A stretch of 64,000 bases of DNA. It comes from an uncultured Muribaculaceae bacterium (GTDB lineage Bacteria; Bacteroidota; Bacteroidia; Bacteroidales; Muribaculaceae). Shown here in pieces: positions 8,408-17,571 of the stretch. The position numbers and the translations under genes are program-made. Position 1 is the stretch's first letter, and each line of letters begins with the position of its first letter. Location of the stretch: contig CALUMX010000002.1 of assembly GCA_944321875.1 (NCBI GenBank), positions 1-64,000 on the forward strand. The letters run 5' to 3'. The notes under the pieces are model-generated. The model did no database searches. It worked only from the letters and a program-made list of their open reading frames with translations, and had not been told where the DNA came from.

Positions 8408-9847
8408 TCAGAATGCATTCTTTTCTCCATGTATTGCATTGTATATTGTTCGGATAACAATCTTTACATCCAGCCAGAAAGTCCAATTCTCAATGTAGTT
8501 CACATCGTACTCCACGCGTTTCTCCATCTGCCACAGTTCCTCAGTCTGACCCCGATAACCGCTCACCTGCGCCAAACCGGTGATACCCGGCTTAATCATG
8601 TGGCGAACCATATAGCGGTCAATCAGTTTCCGATACTCATCCGTATGTTTCACCATGTGCGGACGCGGTCCGACTACCGACATATTGCCCAGCAGGACAT
8701 TAATGAACTGCGGCAACTCGTCGATACTTGTCCGGCGGAGGAAATCGCCCACTTTCGTCTTTCGCGGGTCATCCTTCGTAGCCTGCTTCGTATCGGCATC
8801 GGCATTTACCTTCATTGTTCTGAACTTATAGCACATAAACTCACGTCCACGGTATCCCGTACGTTTCTGCTTAAACAGAATCGGACCTTTCGACGACAAT
8901 TTAATCGCAATAATTACAGGTATCAATATGGTTGCAGAAACCAAGGCAATGGCAATCAGCGACACCACAATGTCAAAGACCCGCTTGAGAATACGGTTGC
9001 TTATCTTCTGCAAAGGATTCGGCCGATAGACCAATGCCGGAATGTTACCCACCTGGCTAAGGCTGAACGTCGTGGTCATAAATCCGCTAATCATCGGAAC
9101 GTAATAGAACTGAACGTCGTTATCGTCAGCAATCTTGATGAGCTGCCCCACCTGGTCTTCCTCCGACGGCATCACACAATACAGTTCATCCACTTCGTGC
9201 GTGCAGATATAACCGGCAACATCTCCCAGCCCGCCTGTAAGTTCAACACCGGAAGGTTGACCTTTGGCAAAGATTCCTACAATACGATAACCGTAGCCGG
9301 CATCCTGATGGAATTCACGCAGCAATTGCCGCGCCGTCTCATTCCATCCAACAATGATGACACGCCGATAATTCAAGCCCCTCCTACGGAAAAACTTTAT
9401 CAGTTTACGGGAGAATATCCACCAGCATCCCAGGACAAAATAAAAAATCGTATAGAACAGAAAATACAACCGCATCGGCACCTCCGTATAGTCGAGAATC
9501 GTAGCAATGGTCAGCATCACAAAGCAATGCATAATCAAAGCCTGTACCAGTATGACCATTATCTTGTCGGCAAACAGAATGCGCTTATTGTGGACATCCT
9601 TGAAGAATGTTATTGCAGGGATATAGGAAATATTCAGCAAAAACCATACTTCCCTATCAGCGAACTCTCCCAAATCAGTCTCAAAATATTTAAGAAACAA
9701 GTAAACAGCATTCAATAATACGAAATCGAATGCTGTCGTAAAAATGTTTACCAAATATCCATAACGTCCTTTTGAAGCAGTCACAATCGATAGATTTTTA
9801 GACAAAGGCGAGCCTGCCTGAATAAATTCCGCGGCAGACTCGTCCAA
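8408..9847 (-). CDS. Polyprenyl-phosphate sugar-1-phosphate transferase (WcaJ-like)
   Basis: 479 residues. The N-terminal half holds about four membrane helices and a CoA-binding-like Rossmann segment (YRRVIIVGWNETARQLLREF). The C-terminal bacterial sugar transferase domain begins near residue 285 with KRVFDIVVSLIAI and contains KFRTMKVNADAD, RRTSIDELPQFINVLLGNMS and VGPRPHM. This enzyme starts capsule or exopolysaccharide repeat units by moving a sugar-phosphate from a UDP-sugar to undecaprenyl phosphate at the inner membrane. The domain layout fits UDP-glucose:undecaprenyl-P glucose-1-P transferases, but the sugar cannot be proven. It is coupled to recQ and lies near the glycosyltransferase operon at 11.8-17.4 kb. 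Confidence 0.9.
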   Translation of the reverse strand: MDESAAEFIQAGSPLSKNLSIVTASKGRYGYLVNIFTTAFDFVLLNAVYLFLKYFETDLGEFADREVWFLLNISYIPAITFFKDVHNKRILFADKIMVILVQALIMHCFVMLTIATILDYTEVPMRLYFLFYTIFYFVLGCWWIFSRKLIKFFRRRGLNYRRVIIVGWNETARQLLREFHQDAGYGYRIVGIFAKGQPSGVELTGGLGDVAGYICTHEVDELYCVMPSEEDQVGQLIKIADDNDVQFYYVPMISGFMTTTFSLSQVGNIPALVYRPNPLQKISNRILKRVFDIVVSLIAIALVSATILIPVIIAIKLSSKGPILFKQKRTGYRGREFMCYKFRTMKVNADADTKQATKDDPRKTKVGDFLRRTSIDELPQFINVLLGNMSVVGPRPHMVKHTDEYRKLIDRYMVRHMIKPGITGLAQVSGYRGQTEELWQMEKRVEYDVNYIENWTFWLDVKIVIRTIYNAIHGEKNAF

Positions 9848-9866
9848 TTATAAGATTAATAGATTA

Positions 9867-11699
9867 TTAGATATTTTCGTCAATCATCTCAATTTTCTTC
9901 TCCAGTGTTACCAGTTCCTCCTTGGCCTTGGCAATGCGGCGCTGCATTTCTTTCAATACATTGCCGCCCGACTTGGAAGTGACATTGAAGAATCCCAGAT
10001 TGTTCTCGTAGGTCTTAATCTCGCTCTTCTTCTGTTCATACATACGAACCAGGCGTTCACGTTCACGATACAATCTGTTTTTATCCGTAGCCAACTCCTC
10101 GATGTTATTGGCAAAATTAGCCATCTTAGCCTTTGCCTCATTCAAGTCAAACTTGGCATAGGCGGCACTCAAAGCGGCCTTATATTCTTCATAAACCGTA
10201 TCCTTTTCCTTAAACGGAACATGACCGATTGACTGGAATTCAGCAGAAAGCTCCTTCAACAGCTTTCTCACCTCATCCTTCGGCAAGGATTCGTCAAGCT
10301 CCTTCAACTTGGCAATCACAGCCTTCTTAGCCTTCAAATTGCCATGCTCGGTCTGACGCACGCTGCTTGTGCTCTTGCTCTTATTCTCAAAGAAATAATC
10401 GCAAGCCGCAATAAAGCGTTTCCAAACGGCATCACCACTCTTCTTCGACACCGGACCGATGGTCTTCCATTCTTTCTGGAGAGCCGTAAGTTCTTCCGCA
10501 GTCTTTTTCCAGTCTGTGCTGTCCTTCAGAGCCTCTGCTCGCTCACACAACTGATGCTTCTTTGCCAGATTGGCAGCAGTCTCTTCCTTCATACGCTTGA
10601 AGAAAGCAGCCTTGTTGGCAAAGAACTCGTCACAAGTGCGACGGAATCTCAAGAAAAGGTCATTGTTCACCTTGCGAGACGCAAATCCCAACGTCTTCCA
10701 ACGCTCCTGCAAAGCAATGATAGCCTTCGTAGCATCATCCCACTTCGCATAAGTGGTCAGCGTCGCGGCATCAATAGCCTCCGCCTCCTCACAAATGGCG
10801 ATTTTTGCCACTTCGTTTTCTTTTTCCTTCTCTTTTCTTGCATCAAAGAATGCCTGATGCTTCTTATTGATAACAGTAGACGCATCCTTGAAACGCTTCC
10901 ACAAATCCTCTCTCAGCTCCTTAACAACCGGGCCGATTTCGCGCCACTTCTCGTGCAGCACCTGAAGACTCTTGAATGCGCCAATCACGTCCTTTTCGTT
11001 GGCAAGCGCTTCCGCTTCCTCACAGAGAGCCTGCTTAGCCTCTAAGTTCTTCTTAAAGTCATAATCGCGCAGCTCCTTATTCATTTTCCACAAATCGTAG
11101 AAACATTCCGTAATCAACTGGTATTCCTTCCAGATTGCCTTATCTTCTGAAGGAGGCACGCTTCCTGTTTCTTTAAATTCCTGTTGCAGCTGCTGGAAAC
11201 GCTGATACTGACGGTTGACATTGTCGGCATCACTTACAATTTCCTTCATCTCAGCCGTTATGGCTTTGCGCTTCTCCAAATTGGCTTTCAACTCGGCTTC
11301 AATCGCCTCCAATTGCAAAGCGCGCATTTCCTTATATTTAGCCAGTAATTCTTTCAGACGGGTTTCCGCCTCATCTGCCATTGGCGCAAATGCACTCTCC
11401 TCATTTCCTTTTTCAAGGAATGAAGCCTTCTCTTTTTCCAGCTCAACTTTTCGGATGGAGTAAAATGCCTGCTTGATAGCTGCCACATCATCCTTTACTT
11501 CTTCCACCGGATTTTCCAACAAGGCAGATAAGGATTCAACCAGCTGCTCTTTCGTCAGCTGATCGTAATTTGCGATTTTCAACTCGGCATTAGCGTTTTC
11601 TGTTTCTTCATTTTCTGTTGCAGTGTTATCTGCAGAGGGCAAGGTTACGTCTACATTCTGCATTTCTTCTGCAGACATCGACTTTTCACACGATTCCAT
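9867..11699 (-). CDS. DUF349-repeat coiled-coil protein
   Basis: 610 highly charged residues, mostly alpha-helical, built from several DUF349 units of about 70-75 residues. Each unit has a pattern like W(K/R)xIGPVxKE..d.lWkRF, seen as KWREIGPVVKELREDLWKRF, RWKTLGFASRKVNNDLFLRF and EWKTIGPVSKKSGDAVWKRF. The first 60 residues are acidic and low-complexity, and the last 70 form a coiled coil. There is no signal peptide, so it is cytoplasmic. The function is unknown; DUF349 proteins are common in Bacteroidota. A -7 box lies at 11759-11766. Confidence 0.85.
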   Translation of the reverse strand: MESCEKSMSAEEMQNVDVTLPSADNTATENEETENANAELKIANYDQLTKEQLVESLSALLENPVEEVKDDVAAIKQAFYSIRKVELEKEKASFLEKGNEESAFAPMADEAETRLKELLAKYKEMRALQLEAIEAELKANLEKRKAITAEMKEIVSDADNVNRQYQRFQQLQQEFKETGSVPPSEDKAIWKEYQLITECFYDLWKMNKELRDYDFKKNLEAKQALCEEAEALANEKDVIGAFKSLQVLHEKWREIGPVVKELREDLWKRFKDASTVINKKHQAFFDARKEKEKENEVAKIAICEEAEAIDAATLTTYAKWDDATKAIIALQERWKTLGFASRKVNNDLFLRFRRTCDEFFANKAAFFKRMKEETAANLAKKHQLCERAEALKDSTDWKKTAEELTALQKEWKTIGPVSKKSGDAVWKRFIAACDYFFENKSKSTSSVRQTEHGNLKAKKAVIAKLKELDESLPKDEVRKLLKELSAEFQSIGHVPFKEKDTVYEEYKAALSAAYAKFDLNEAKAKMANFANNIEELATDKNRLYRERERLVRMYEQKKSEIKTYENNLGFFNVTSKSGGNVLKEMQRRIAKAKEELVTLEKKIEMIDENI

Positions 11700-11720
11700 A
11701 AATTTCTGATTTAAGTTTTT

Positions 11721-11739
11721 TCGATTAAAAATTAATCGA
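11721..11739. promoter_or_regulatory. 8-bp palindrome in the DUF349 gene leader
   Basis: tcgattaa and ttaatcga are separated by aaa. The site lies between the -7 box (11759-11766) and the start codon at 11699 on the minus strand. It could be a small hairpin or a dimeric operator; nothing else supports a function. Confidence 0.25.
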
Positions 11740-11758
11740 GTTTAGTTTAATTATTTGC

Positions 11759-11766
11759 CAAATATA
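11759..11766 (-). promoter_or_regulatory. -7 promoter box for the DUF349 gene
   Basis: Read on the minus strand it is TATATTTG, a perfect match to TAnnTTTG. The start codon is 60 nt downstream. No -33 TTTG is seen. Confidence 0.5.
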
Positions 11767-11814
11767 CTGATTTTTTTATTTATGGCATCATTTTCAGCTT
11801 GAAAAAAACAATCA

Positions 11815-12675
11815 TCATATAATTGAGCGAATAATGTGTCCAATATGATTAAATGACAAGCGATACCGTAACAACTGAAGGACAAACGGCATACGGGGTA
11901 TGTCGTCAATTCCCTTGATTTGTCTTATCAAACGGAATACAGCGTGTTCGTCCACCCGTTTTATGTCAGCCGGAGTGATAGGCTCCTTATCGTCATTGAC
12001 CGTCATTGGCAAATAGGGCTCCCATTTCTCATAATGCAACTTCAAGGTGTCGCGAAGCCATTTCTCGTCAAAATTGCCTGAAGAAAAATGCTCAACAGCC
12101 ACGTTACCACATACATAATTCCGATATTTACGGGCTACACTCAATGAGAAATCAATGTCGTAACAGTGGAATCCCGTCAGCAATTTGTCATCAAACGGTG
12201 TTTCCAGCCAGACCTCGCGCTTGACAAAGAAAGCGAAACCATCCAGAACAACCACCTCGCGGAAATCCGTATCATGAAAGCTGCGGGTACGCGCATGACG
12301 TAAACGCCCGTTGAACATCTGATAGTAGTTCATCACATTCCACTTCTTGTCCTGATACCAACCCGAAGGAGTTCTGACCTTCGCCCGGCTACCCGCAAAT
12401 CCGATAATTCCACAATCCGGCTCACTCAGTTTCAATGCGATTTTCTCAAACCAATTATTCTCCAGGAAGCGCACATCCTCGTGAACGAAGAGCATACAGG
12501 GATATTTCGCAATTCGCGCACCTTCGTTATAGACGGTCGTGATGGAAGCCTTCCGCACAGTATTATCAATGGCGATAACCTCATATTTCACACCATCGCC
12601 TATCGTGTCTGCTATATTCTTCTCGATATCAGCCAATCGTTCCTTATTAACTGAACAAATAATTATCGACAACAT
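11815..12675 (-). CDS. StrF-like family 2 glycosyltransferase
   Basis: 286 residues. The start MLSIIICSVNKERL and the acidic motif MLFVHEDVRF near residue 85 match the StrF-type glycosyltransferase family rather than the classical DXD GT2 enzymes. Later segments GIIGFAGSRA, VLDGFAFFVKREV and GFHCYDIDFS carry the conserved acidic residues of a GT-A fold. It is the last gene of a five-gene minus-strand operon, 5 bp after the GT4 gene. I infer a role in adding a sugar to a surface glycan, probably LPS core or O-antigen. Confidence 0.75.
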   Translation of the reverse strand: MLSIIICSVNKERLADIEKNIADTIGDGVKYEVIAIDNTVRKASITTVYNEGARIAKYPCMLFVHEDVRFLENNWFEKIALKLSEPDCGIIGFAGSRAKVRTPSGWYQDKKWNVMNYYQMFNGRLRHARTRSFHDTDFREVVVLDGFAFFVKREVWLETPFDDKLLTGFHCYDIDFSLSVARKYRNYVCGNVAVEHFSSGNFDEKWLRDTLKLHYEKWEPYLPMTVNDDKEPITPADIKRVDEHAVFRLIRQIKGIDDIPRMPFVLQLLRYRLSFNHIGHIIRSII

Positions 12676-12680
12676 ATTTT

Positions 12681-13835
12681 CTAAATCATTTTTTCAATAA
12701 TGTTCGTTAATCTGCTCACATATCTATCCCATTTCATATCCGCCACCATGGCGTGCGCACATTCTGCCTTTTCCCTGAAACCTTTCGGCTCCAACAAGGC
12801 TTTTATCTCCTCTGCCAAGACCCGTTCTCCTCCGTTCTCTTCATGATAGAGTCCAAAACCTATTTCCGCCCCGAACGTTTTGACAAACTCCCCGTAAGGG
12901 GTCACCAAAACCGGCATATAGTGATACATCGCCTCTACAGAAGCGGAAAAAGCCCCCCATTGAGGAGTCGTATTGACAAACAGACGGCAAGAGGAAAGCA
13001 AATCATAATAAATCCTCCGCTGCGTCGAGTCTGACTTATCCAGGTAACCATAGCAGGTTACTCCTTCAGGAAGTTGCCCCAGCTGACTCTCCGTCAGCCC
13101 GATAATATGCAACCGGAGTTCCGGATTTTCCGTCCGTAGCAGAGAGAATGCCGCCAACAACTCTCTTGCACCTTTCATATAGTGTTTTTTGCCGACAAAC
13201 AGAATGTCATGGCCTTTTTCCTTTCTCTCAATTGTTTCAGGCACAACCGGCTCTTCCAAAGAGTTCACCACATTACCGATATAATGTATCCGTGCCTGCG
13301 GATAGACCTTCCGCATATGCTCCGTAACACCAGGAAACAGACAGACGACAGCATCTGCACCCTCTATAACTTCCTTCTGACGCTGCATAAAACGCACATC
13401 ATACGAAGGCAACTCCTCTATTTTCCTGCCATGAGCATGCAACAAGTCGTACTCCGCAGTCCAGTCACAAAACAGGACAGAAGGTTTATCGCTATATTTT
13501 TTGGAAGACATGCTATAGGAAGTAAACAGAAAAGCATCGCTATCCGCATACTGTCTTACCGCCGCAAGCACTTTTCTTTCCATCAAATAAAAATAGGCCG
13601 ACGAACGCCGATAAGGGCAACCTTTACGCCGCGTCACACCTTTCACCCACACGTTCCACAACTTGTAGAAAATCTTCTCCGCAACAGATGAACCCGGATG
13701 CAGACTCACCCTGTTCACCTTTACGCCGGATGCTTCCAATGTGGCAGTCAGGAAATAAGGGACGTTCGACCAGGTCTTCAACTTCGAAGAGTCGCCCTGC
13801 TCGCAAAAAACTGTTATTTCTTTGAGTGCTGCCAT
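12681..13835 (-). CDS. Family 4-type (GT-B) glycosyltransferase
   Basis: 384 residues with a two-domain GT-B layout. The C-terminal half shows HDILFVGKKHYMKGARELLAAF, LRLHIIGLTE and the late AFSASVEAMYHYMPVLVTPYGE, the usual nucleotide-sugar binding E(x7)E-like region. The N-terminal acceptor domain is divergent, with FCDWTAEYDLLHAHG. It has no signal peptide and probably works at the cytoplasmic face of the membrane. It sits 6 bp after the DUF5672 gene and 5 bp before the StrF-like gene. Donor and acceptor are unknown. Confidence 0.8.
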   Translation of the reverse strand: MAALKEITVFCEQGDSSKLKTWSNVPYFLTATLEASGVKVNRVSLHPGSSVAEKIFYKLWNVWVKGVTRRKGCPYRRSSAYFYLMERKVLAAVRQYADSDAFLFTSYSMSSKKYSDKPSVLFCDWTAEYDLLHAHGRKIEELPSYDVRFMQRQKEVIEGADAVVCLFPGVTEHMRKVYPQARIHYIGNVVNSLEEPVVPETIERKEKGHDILFVGKKHYMKGARELLAAFSLLRTENPELRLHIIGLTESQLGQLPEGVTCYGYLDKSDSTQRRIYYDLLSSCRLFVNTTPQWGAFSASVEAMYHYMPVLVTPYGEFVKTFGAEIGFGLYHEENGGERVLAEEIKALLEPKGFREKAECAHAMVADMKWDRYVSRLTNIIEKMI

Positions 13836-13841
13836 CTTTCT

Positions 13842-14633
13842 CTACATTGCAATGTATTGTTTCCAGAACTGCTCATACGCCTTTCCTCTCGACCATCCAT
13901 GACAGCCGAAAGGCAACTGATTACCGTTCACCTGCATACAACGGCGGGGATTGTTTTCCCACGCGAAGCCTGTCGCCTCCCTCCATCCGGGCACGTTTAT
14001 TCCGGCACGTTTCCTGACATAAAGAGAGAGAAAGACATCCTCCTGCGCTTTTTTCTCCCCGAATGTCAACTGCAAGATTTCCTCTTTGAAGGAACGGGTC
14101 ACTTCTATCATCTTGGCTATCCGCCGCAAGCTGAAACCTCCGTTACCCACCTGAAAGGCCATCTGCGCATGAGTGACACGTTCGGTAGACCCGACTGGAC
14201 GAAGCGCGCAACGCACTTTACGAACTACTGCACCAACCGTCGATTGGAATATATTGGAATTAGCCACCCATGGAGCACCTACATAGTCAAAACCTTTCGC
14301 TGCCCATTCATCCAAATGGTCAGCAAACACATAGGCATCCAACTGATATATCAGCATATACTTGTAGGCGGAAAACACCTCATAAAACTCGGGTGACAAC
14401 ATCATGAAATTATAGCCTTCCACGCCCTTGAAACAGACATCCGGGAAAGCTTTTGCCTTCAATTGCGGATATTGTGCCTGTATTTCCGCCATATCAAAGG
14501 ATTCTGGATGCACAGCGACAATATCATGGCCCGCACCCAGCACGGAAAGACACTGGCGCAATGCCACCATCTCGGAGCCATCCGGCTTCCGATATATCGG
14601 CACAATCACTACATTCTCACTCTTCATTCTCAT
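13842..14633 (-). CDS. DUF5672 family protein, putative glycosyltransferase
   Basis: 263 residues of a family often found in surface-glycan clusters. Seen: SENVVIVPIYRKPDGSEMVAL at the start, YKYMLIYQLDAYVFADHLDEW (an acidic DAY motif in the place of DXD, near residue 95), then FDYVGAPW and the glycine-rich QVGNGGFSLRR. These look like a GT-A fold with a metal-binding D. Its start overlaps the end of the GT9 gene by 4 bp (ATGA), which shows translational coupling. The function is inferred from context: sugar or modifying-group transfer in LPS or capsule assembly. Confidence 0.7.
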   Translation of the reverse strand: MRMKSENVVIVPIYRKPDGSEMVALRQCLSVLGAGHDIVAVHPESFDMAEIQAQYPQLKAKAFPDVCFKGVEGYNFMMLSPEFYEVFSAYKYMLIYQLDAYVFADHLDEWAAKGFDYVGAPWVANSNIFQSTVGAVVRKVRCALRPVGSTERVTHAQMAFQVGNGGFSLRRIAKMIEVTRSFKEEILQLTFGEKKAQEDVFLSLYVRKRAGINVPGWREATGFAWENNPRRCMQVNGNQLPFGCHGWSRGKAYEQFWKQYIAM

Positions 14634-15688
14634 TTCTTCAAATACTTGTCAAGCATCGGACTCAACCTTGTCCAGACCTCATCCACTGTGACTGCGGCAA
14701 ACCGCGAGGCATAATCAACCGCATCCGGAGCCTTTGCCTCCACATCGGCAAAACCAATGCCCTGATGGCTTCCATCATTTTCCGGCAGCCAGATGTGCTT
14801 GCCAATATTCGGCGGATAAATCGCAAACGACGGTACACCGACCGCCTGTGACAAATGGCGGGGACCACCCTCGTTTCCAAAGAAGAAATCGCAATTAGCC
14901 ACCATTGCCTTCAATTCCGGCAGGCTGTTAGCCTCCAAACCGGCAAAGATATGGGAATCCCGTCCCATTTCCTTCCAGATAGAGTTGACATAGTCACGCT
15001 CCACCTGTCCGCCAAAATTAAAAATCAGCTGAGCGTCATATTTCTCTATAATCCGCCGCAATACTTCCTTCATCCGTTCCTTATCCCAAACCTTTCCGGG
15101 GATACGCGTCGCTACCGCACACAGCACAACCGGACGAGAGAAATCCACACCGGCGGCCTTCATCACCTTTCTGAAACTTTGCTTCTCCCCTTCTTCCACG
15201 GTCAGCGAGAAGTCGCGGGAAGCCTTGACAGGTGTCACCACAGAAAGCGGAGCGGCAAACCGGATATTCTGCTCCACCATATCGATATCCCAAGGTATAT
15301 CCGGACGGTAATTCTGAATAAAGCGGTTGTATCCTTTTTTCCTGCCTATTCTGAATTCCGTTCCCAGAGAGAACAGGCTGAACCAAAGAGTCTGAATAGT
15401 CGACCGCATGTCAATAATCGCATCATAATGCTTTTCCGACACAATTCTGCGCACCTTTTTCACATAAGTGAAGAACGAATGCTTCTCCTCATGCGTAAAG
15501 CTAATCACACGGTTGATTCCCGGCTGCCCCTCAAACAACGGAGCAATCCCCCTATCCAGAACGAAGTCGATTTCCGCATGAGGGAAAGTCTGCTTCAACG
15601 TTCGTATCAATGCCATTGCGAGAATGGAGTCTCCCACTCTGCGGTATCGTATGACCAATATAGATTTAATATCCTTCTTTTGTTTCAT
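14630..15688 (-). CDS. Family 9 glycosyltransferase (heptosyltransferase-like)
   Basis: 352 residues with the ADP-heptose:LPS heptosyltransferase fold. The first domain starts SILVIRYRRVGDSILAMALIRTL; the second has PVVLCAVATRIPGKVWDKERM, then VANCDFFFGNEGGPRHLSQAVGVPSFAIY. The D/EGGPRHLA-type motif near residue 275 is the nucleotide-sugar site. It adds heptose or a related sugar to the inner LPS core on the cytoplasmic side. It is the second gene of the operon, 5 bp after the GT-C gene, and overlaps the next gene by 4 bp. Confidence 0.88.
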   Translation of the reverse strand: MKQKKDIKSILVIRYRRVGDSILAMALIRTLKQTFPHAEIDFVLDRGIAPLFEGQPGINRVISFTHEEKHSFFTYVKKVRRIVSEKHYDAIIDMRSTIQTLWFSLFSLGTEFRIGRKKGYNRFIQNYRPDIPWDIDMVEQNIRFAAPLSVVTPVKASRDFSLTVEEGEKQSFRKVMKAAGVDFSRPVVLCAVATRIPGKVWDKERMKEVLRRIIEKYDAQLIFNFGGQVERDYVNSIWKEMGRDSHIFAGLEANSLPELKAMVANCDFFFGNEGGPRHLSQAVGVPSFAIYPPNIGKHIWLPENDGSHQGIGFADVEAKAPDAVDYASRFAAVTVDEVWTRLSPMLDKYLKK

Positions 15689-15693
15689 AAACT

Positions 15694-17409
15694 TTATTTC
15701 GCTCTGAATTCATACAACAACAAATTGCCCCTGAATGAAGTAAACTCCGTCTCAGTAGTCAGCAATTGAGCAATATTGAACTTATCCGCCATATGCGTTT
15801 CAAAACGCTCTTTATTAGCTTCTCTCAGAATAATGTATCCATGCTCCGGAAGCACGTCACCCTCAGTATAGCTGAGCAATTTATCGTCCATATAGAACAC
15901 CACTGTATATAATGTCTCCTCTTTTTCCGATGCCGGACGATAAAAATAAGCCGCGCCGTCGGGCTGATAAACCAACGCCGATTTAGCAAACTGGAAGTCC
16001 GGAACACTGTTCTTTATGGCTGGATTCAACAAGCCATCAAGCGACAGCAATGCCGCTATCCATACGGTAAAGGCCAATGTAACCATTACACCCTCTTTCT
16101 TCCGCATCACAACCGCAGCCACACCGACCAATGCAGGCAACAGTGCCATCACGATATAGTAAGGCCCATAAGCCATGTGTTGCAATTCGCCCAGCTGCAT
16201 GATAAGCCTGCGGGAAGAACGGGAGTCTCCCAGAAAGTTCAAATCAAGAGCCGGCACCAACAGAAGGAGTATGCTGAACAAGAAACCGACAGAAACCACA
16301 AATACGGCATAGCCCTTAAATAATTTTCTGTGCTCCCTCACCATATACACCAGGAAATCCGCAATCAGCAGGCTGATGAAAGGATACAACGGAAGCAAAT
16401 AGACACTGCGCTTGCTTTTCGGAATACAGTAAAAGACAAACACGCATACTGTCACAACAACGGCCCACTGACGTGCTGCCGGCATCGTGCGGAACTTCTT
16501 CCATGCTCCCACCAACGCTTCCTTAGTCAAGGACTTTTTCTTTATCGTAAAAAGCCCCAAAAGCAGCAGGACTGACCATGGAACCAAGCCTGCCGCCAAT
16601 ATCGGGAAATAGTAGAAAATACCGTTTTCATGACTCTCATAAGTCATCTTGCCCATAAAGCGGCCGAAGTTTTCTTCCAGAACCAACTGCAGGAACCTGT
16701 CGCCTCCCACATTATAAGCCGCAACATACCAGCACAAGGGCAAAATCGAAGACATTACCGAAATAATCAGCAAGGCTCGCAGAATTGTTGTCCATTTTAT
16801 ACGATGAATCAACAGAAACACCGTCAGCGCAAAGCATGGGAGAATAGCGCCAATCGGGCCCTTTGTCAGTATCGCACCCGAAATCAGCAACGATGCAACA
16901 ACAGGCACGCCCTTAAATCCCCTCTCATACCAGCTATACAGAGCAAGGAATCCGCCGACCATAAAGGCCGTCAGCACCATGTCGACACGGCAAGTCATCG
17001 CCGCCCGGTGTACCTCAAACGTTGTCATCATAATCAGCGTGGCCACAAACACCTTACGCACATCGTAACGGCGGGCATAAAACGAAAAAAAGCCCACGCT
17101 CATCGCGATAAAAGCCAAGGCCGACGGCATTCTTGCCGTATATTCCGAGACATAGCCCTGCGGCAACGAGAACAAGGAAACCAACCAGTGAAGCATCGGC
17201 GGCTTGAAGGCAAATTCACCTTGAAAAACCGGCAATACAAAATTACCCTGCTCTATCATGGCAAGAGCAACTAACGCTTCCCGGGGCTCACCCCGCGTGT
17301 AGAAATGCCCCATCCCGATAAACGGCAGCGTCAGCGCCGCAGCAATCAGCAGAATGACAAAACACAGTAATCTTCTGTCATAGTCTATCTTGCGTTCAAT
17401 ATGTGTCAT
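15694..17409 (-). CDS. ArnT/PMT-like GT-C glycosyltransferase
   Basis: 571 residues with about 11-12 membrane helices in the first 440 residues and a soluble C-terminal part. The first periplasmic loop has FYTRGEPREALVALAMIEQG, holding the acidic catalytic residue typical of GT39/GT83 enzymes, and AFKPPMLHWLVSLF follows. ArnT uses undecaprenyl-phosphate sugars to modify lipid A in the periplasm; a homologous role here is inferred and the sugar is unknown. It is the first gene of the glycan operon, with a -7 box at 17438-17445. Confidence 0.83.
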   Translation of the reverse strand: MTHIERKIDYDRRLLCFVILLIAAALTLPFIGMGHFYTRGEPREALVALAMIEQGNFVLPVFQGEFAFKPPMLHWLVSLFSLPQGYVSEYTARMPSALAFIAMSVGFFSFYARRYDVRKVFVATLIMMTTFEVHRAAMTCRVDMVLTAFMVGGFLALYSWYERGFKGVPVVASLLISGAILTKGPIGAILPCFALTVFLLIHRIKWTTILRALLIISVMSSILPLCWYVAAYNVGGDRFLQLVLEENFGRFMGKMTYESHENGIFYYFPILAAGLVPWSVLLLLGLFTIKKKSLTKEALVGAWKKFRTMPAARQWAVVVTVCVFVFYCIPKSKRSVYLLPLYPFISLLIADFLVYMVREHRKLFKGYAVFVVSVGFLFSILLLLVPALDLNFLGDSRSSRRLIMQLGELQHMAYGPYYIVMALLPALVGVAAVVMRKKEGVMVTLAFTVWIAALLSLDGLLNPAIKNSVPDFQFAKSALVYQPDGAAYFYRPASEKEETLYTVVFYMDDKLLSYTEGDVLPEHGYIILREANKERFETHMADKFNIAQLLTTETEFTSFRGNLLLYEFRAK

Positions 17410-17437
17410 ATTTTATCCGTATACATTTTGGCAAAAA

Positions 17438-17445
17438 CAAAGATA
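17438..17445 (-). promoter_or_regulatory. -7 promoter box for the glycan operon
   Basis: The minus-strand read is TATCTTTG, 28 nt before the ArnT-like start. It faces away from the fhs promoter in a 162-bp divergent region. Confidence 0.5.
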
Positions 17446-17515
17446 AGTAATTTTATTGGATTTTAGGCCATAACGCAAGCATTATCAGCCATGCGCGGGC
17501 AAACAATCCCCGACA

Positions 17516-17547
17516 TTTGCGGAATCGGCGATTTCATTTTATTTTTG
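17516..17547 (+). promoter_or_regulatory. fhs promoter with -33 and -7 boxes
   Basis: TTTG at 17516-17519, a 20-nt spacer, then TATTTTTG at 17540-17547 gives a complete Bacteroidota sigma-ABfr promoter. The start codon follows 24 nt later. Confidence 0.75.
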
Positions 17548-17571
17548 CAATAAATTTATAAAAGCATATAT

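Noticed and set aside
8429..9718. Plus-strand frame of 429 codons
   Set aside because: It is antisense to the WcaJ-like transferase with complete domain motifs; judged a shadow.
9803..9817. aaggcgag inside the WcaJ-like coding start as a third copy of the promoter repeat
   Set aside because: It shares only eight bases, lies in coding sequence and has no -7 box.
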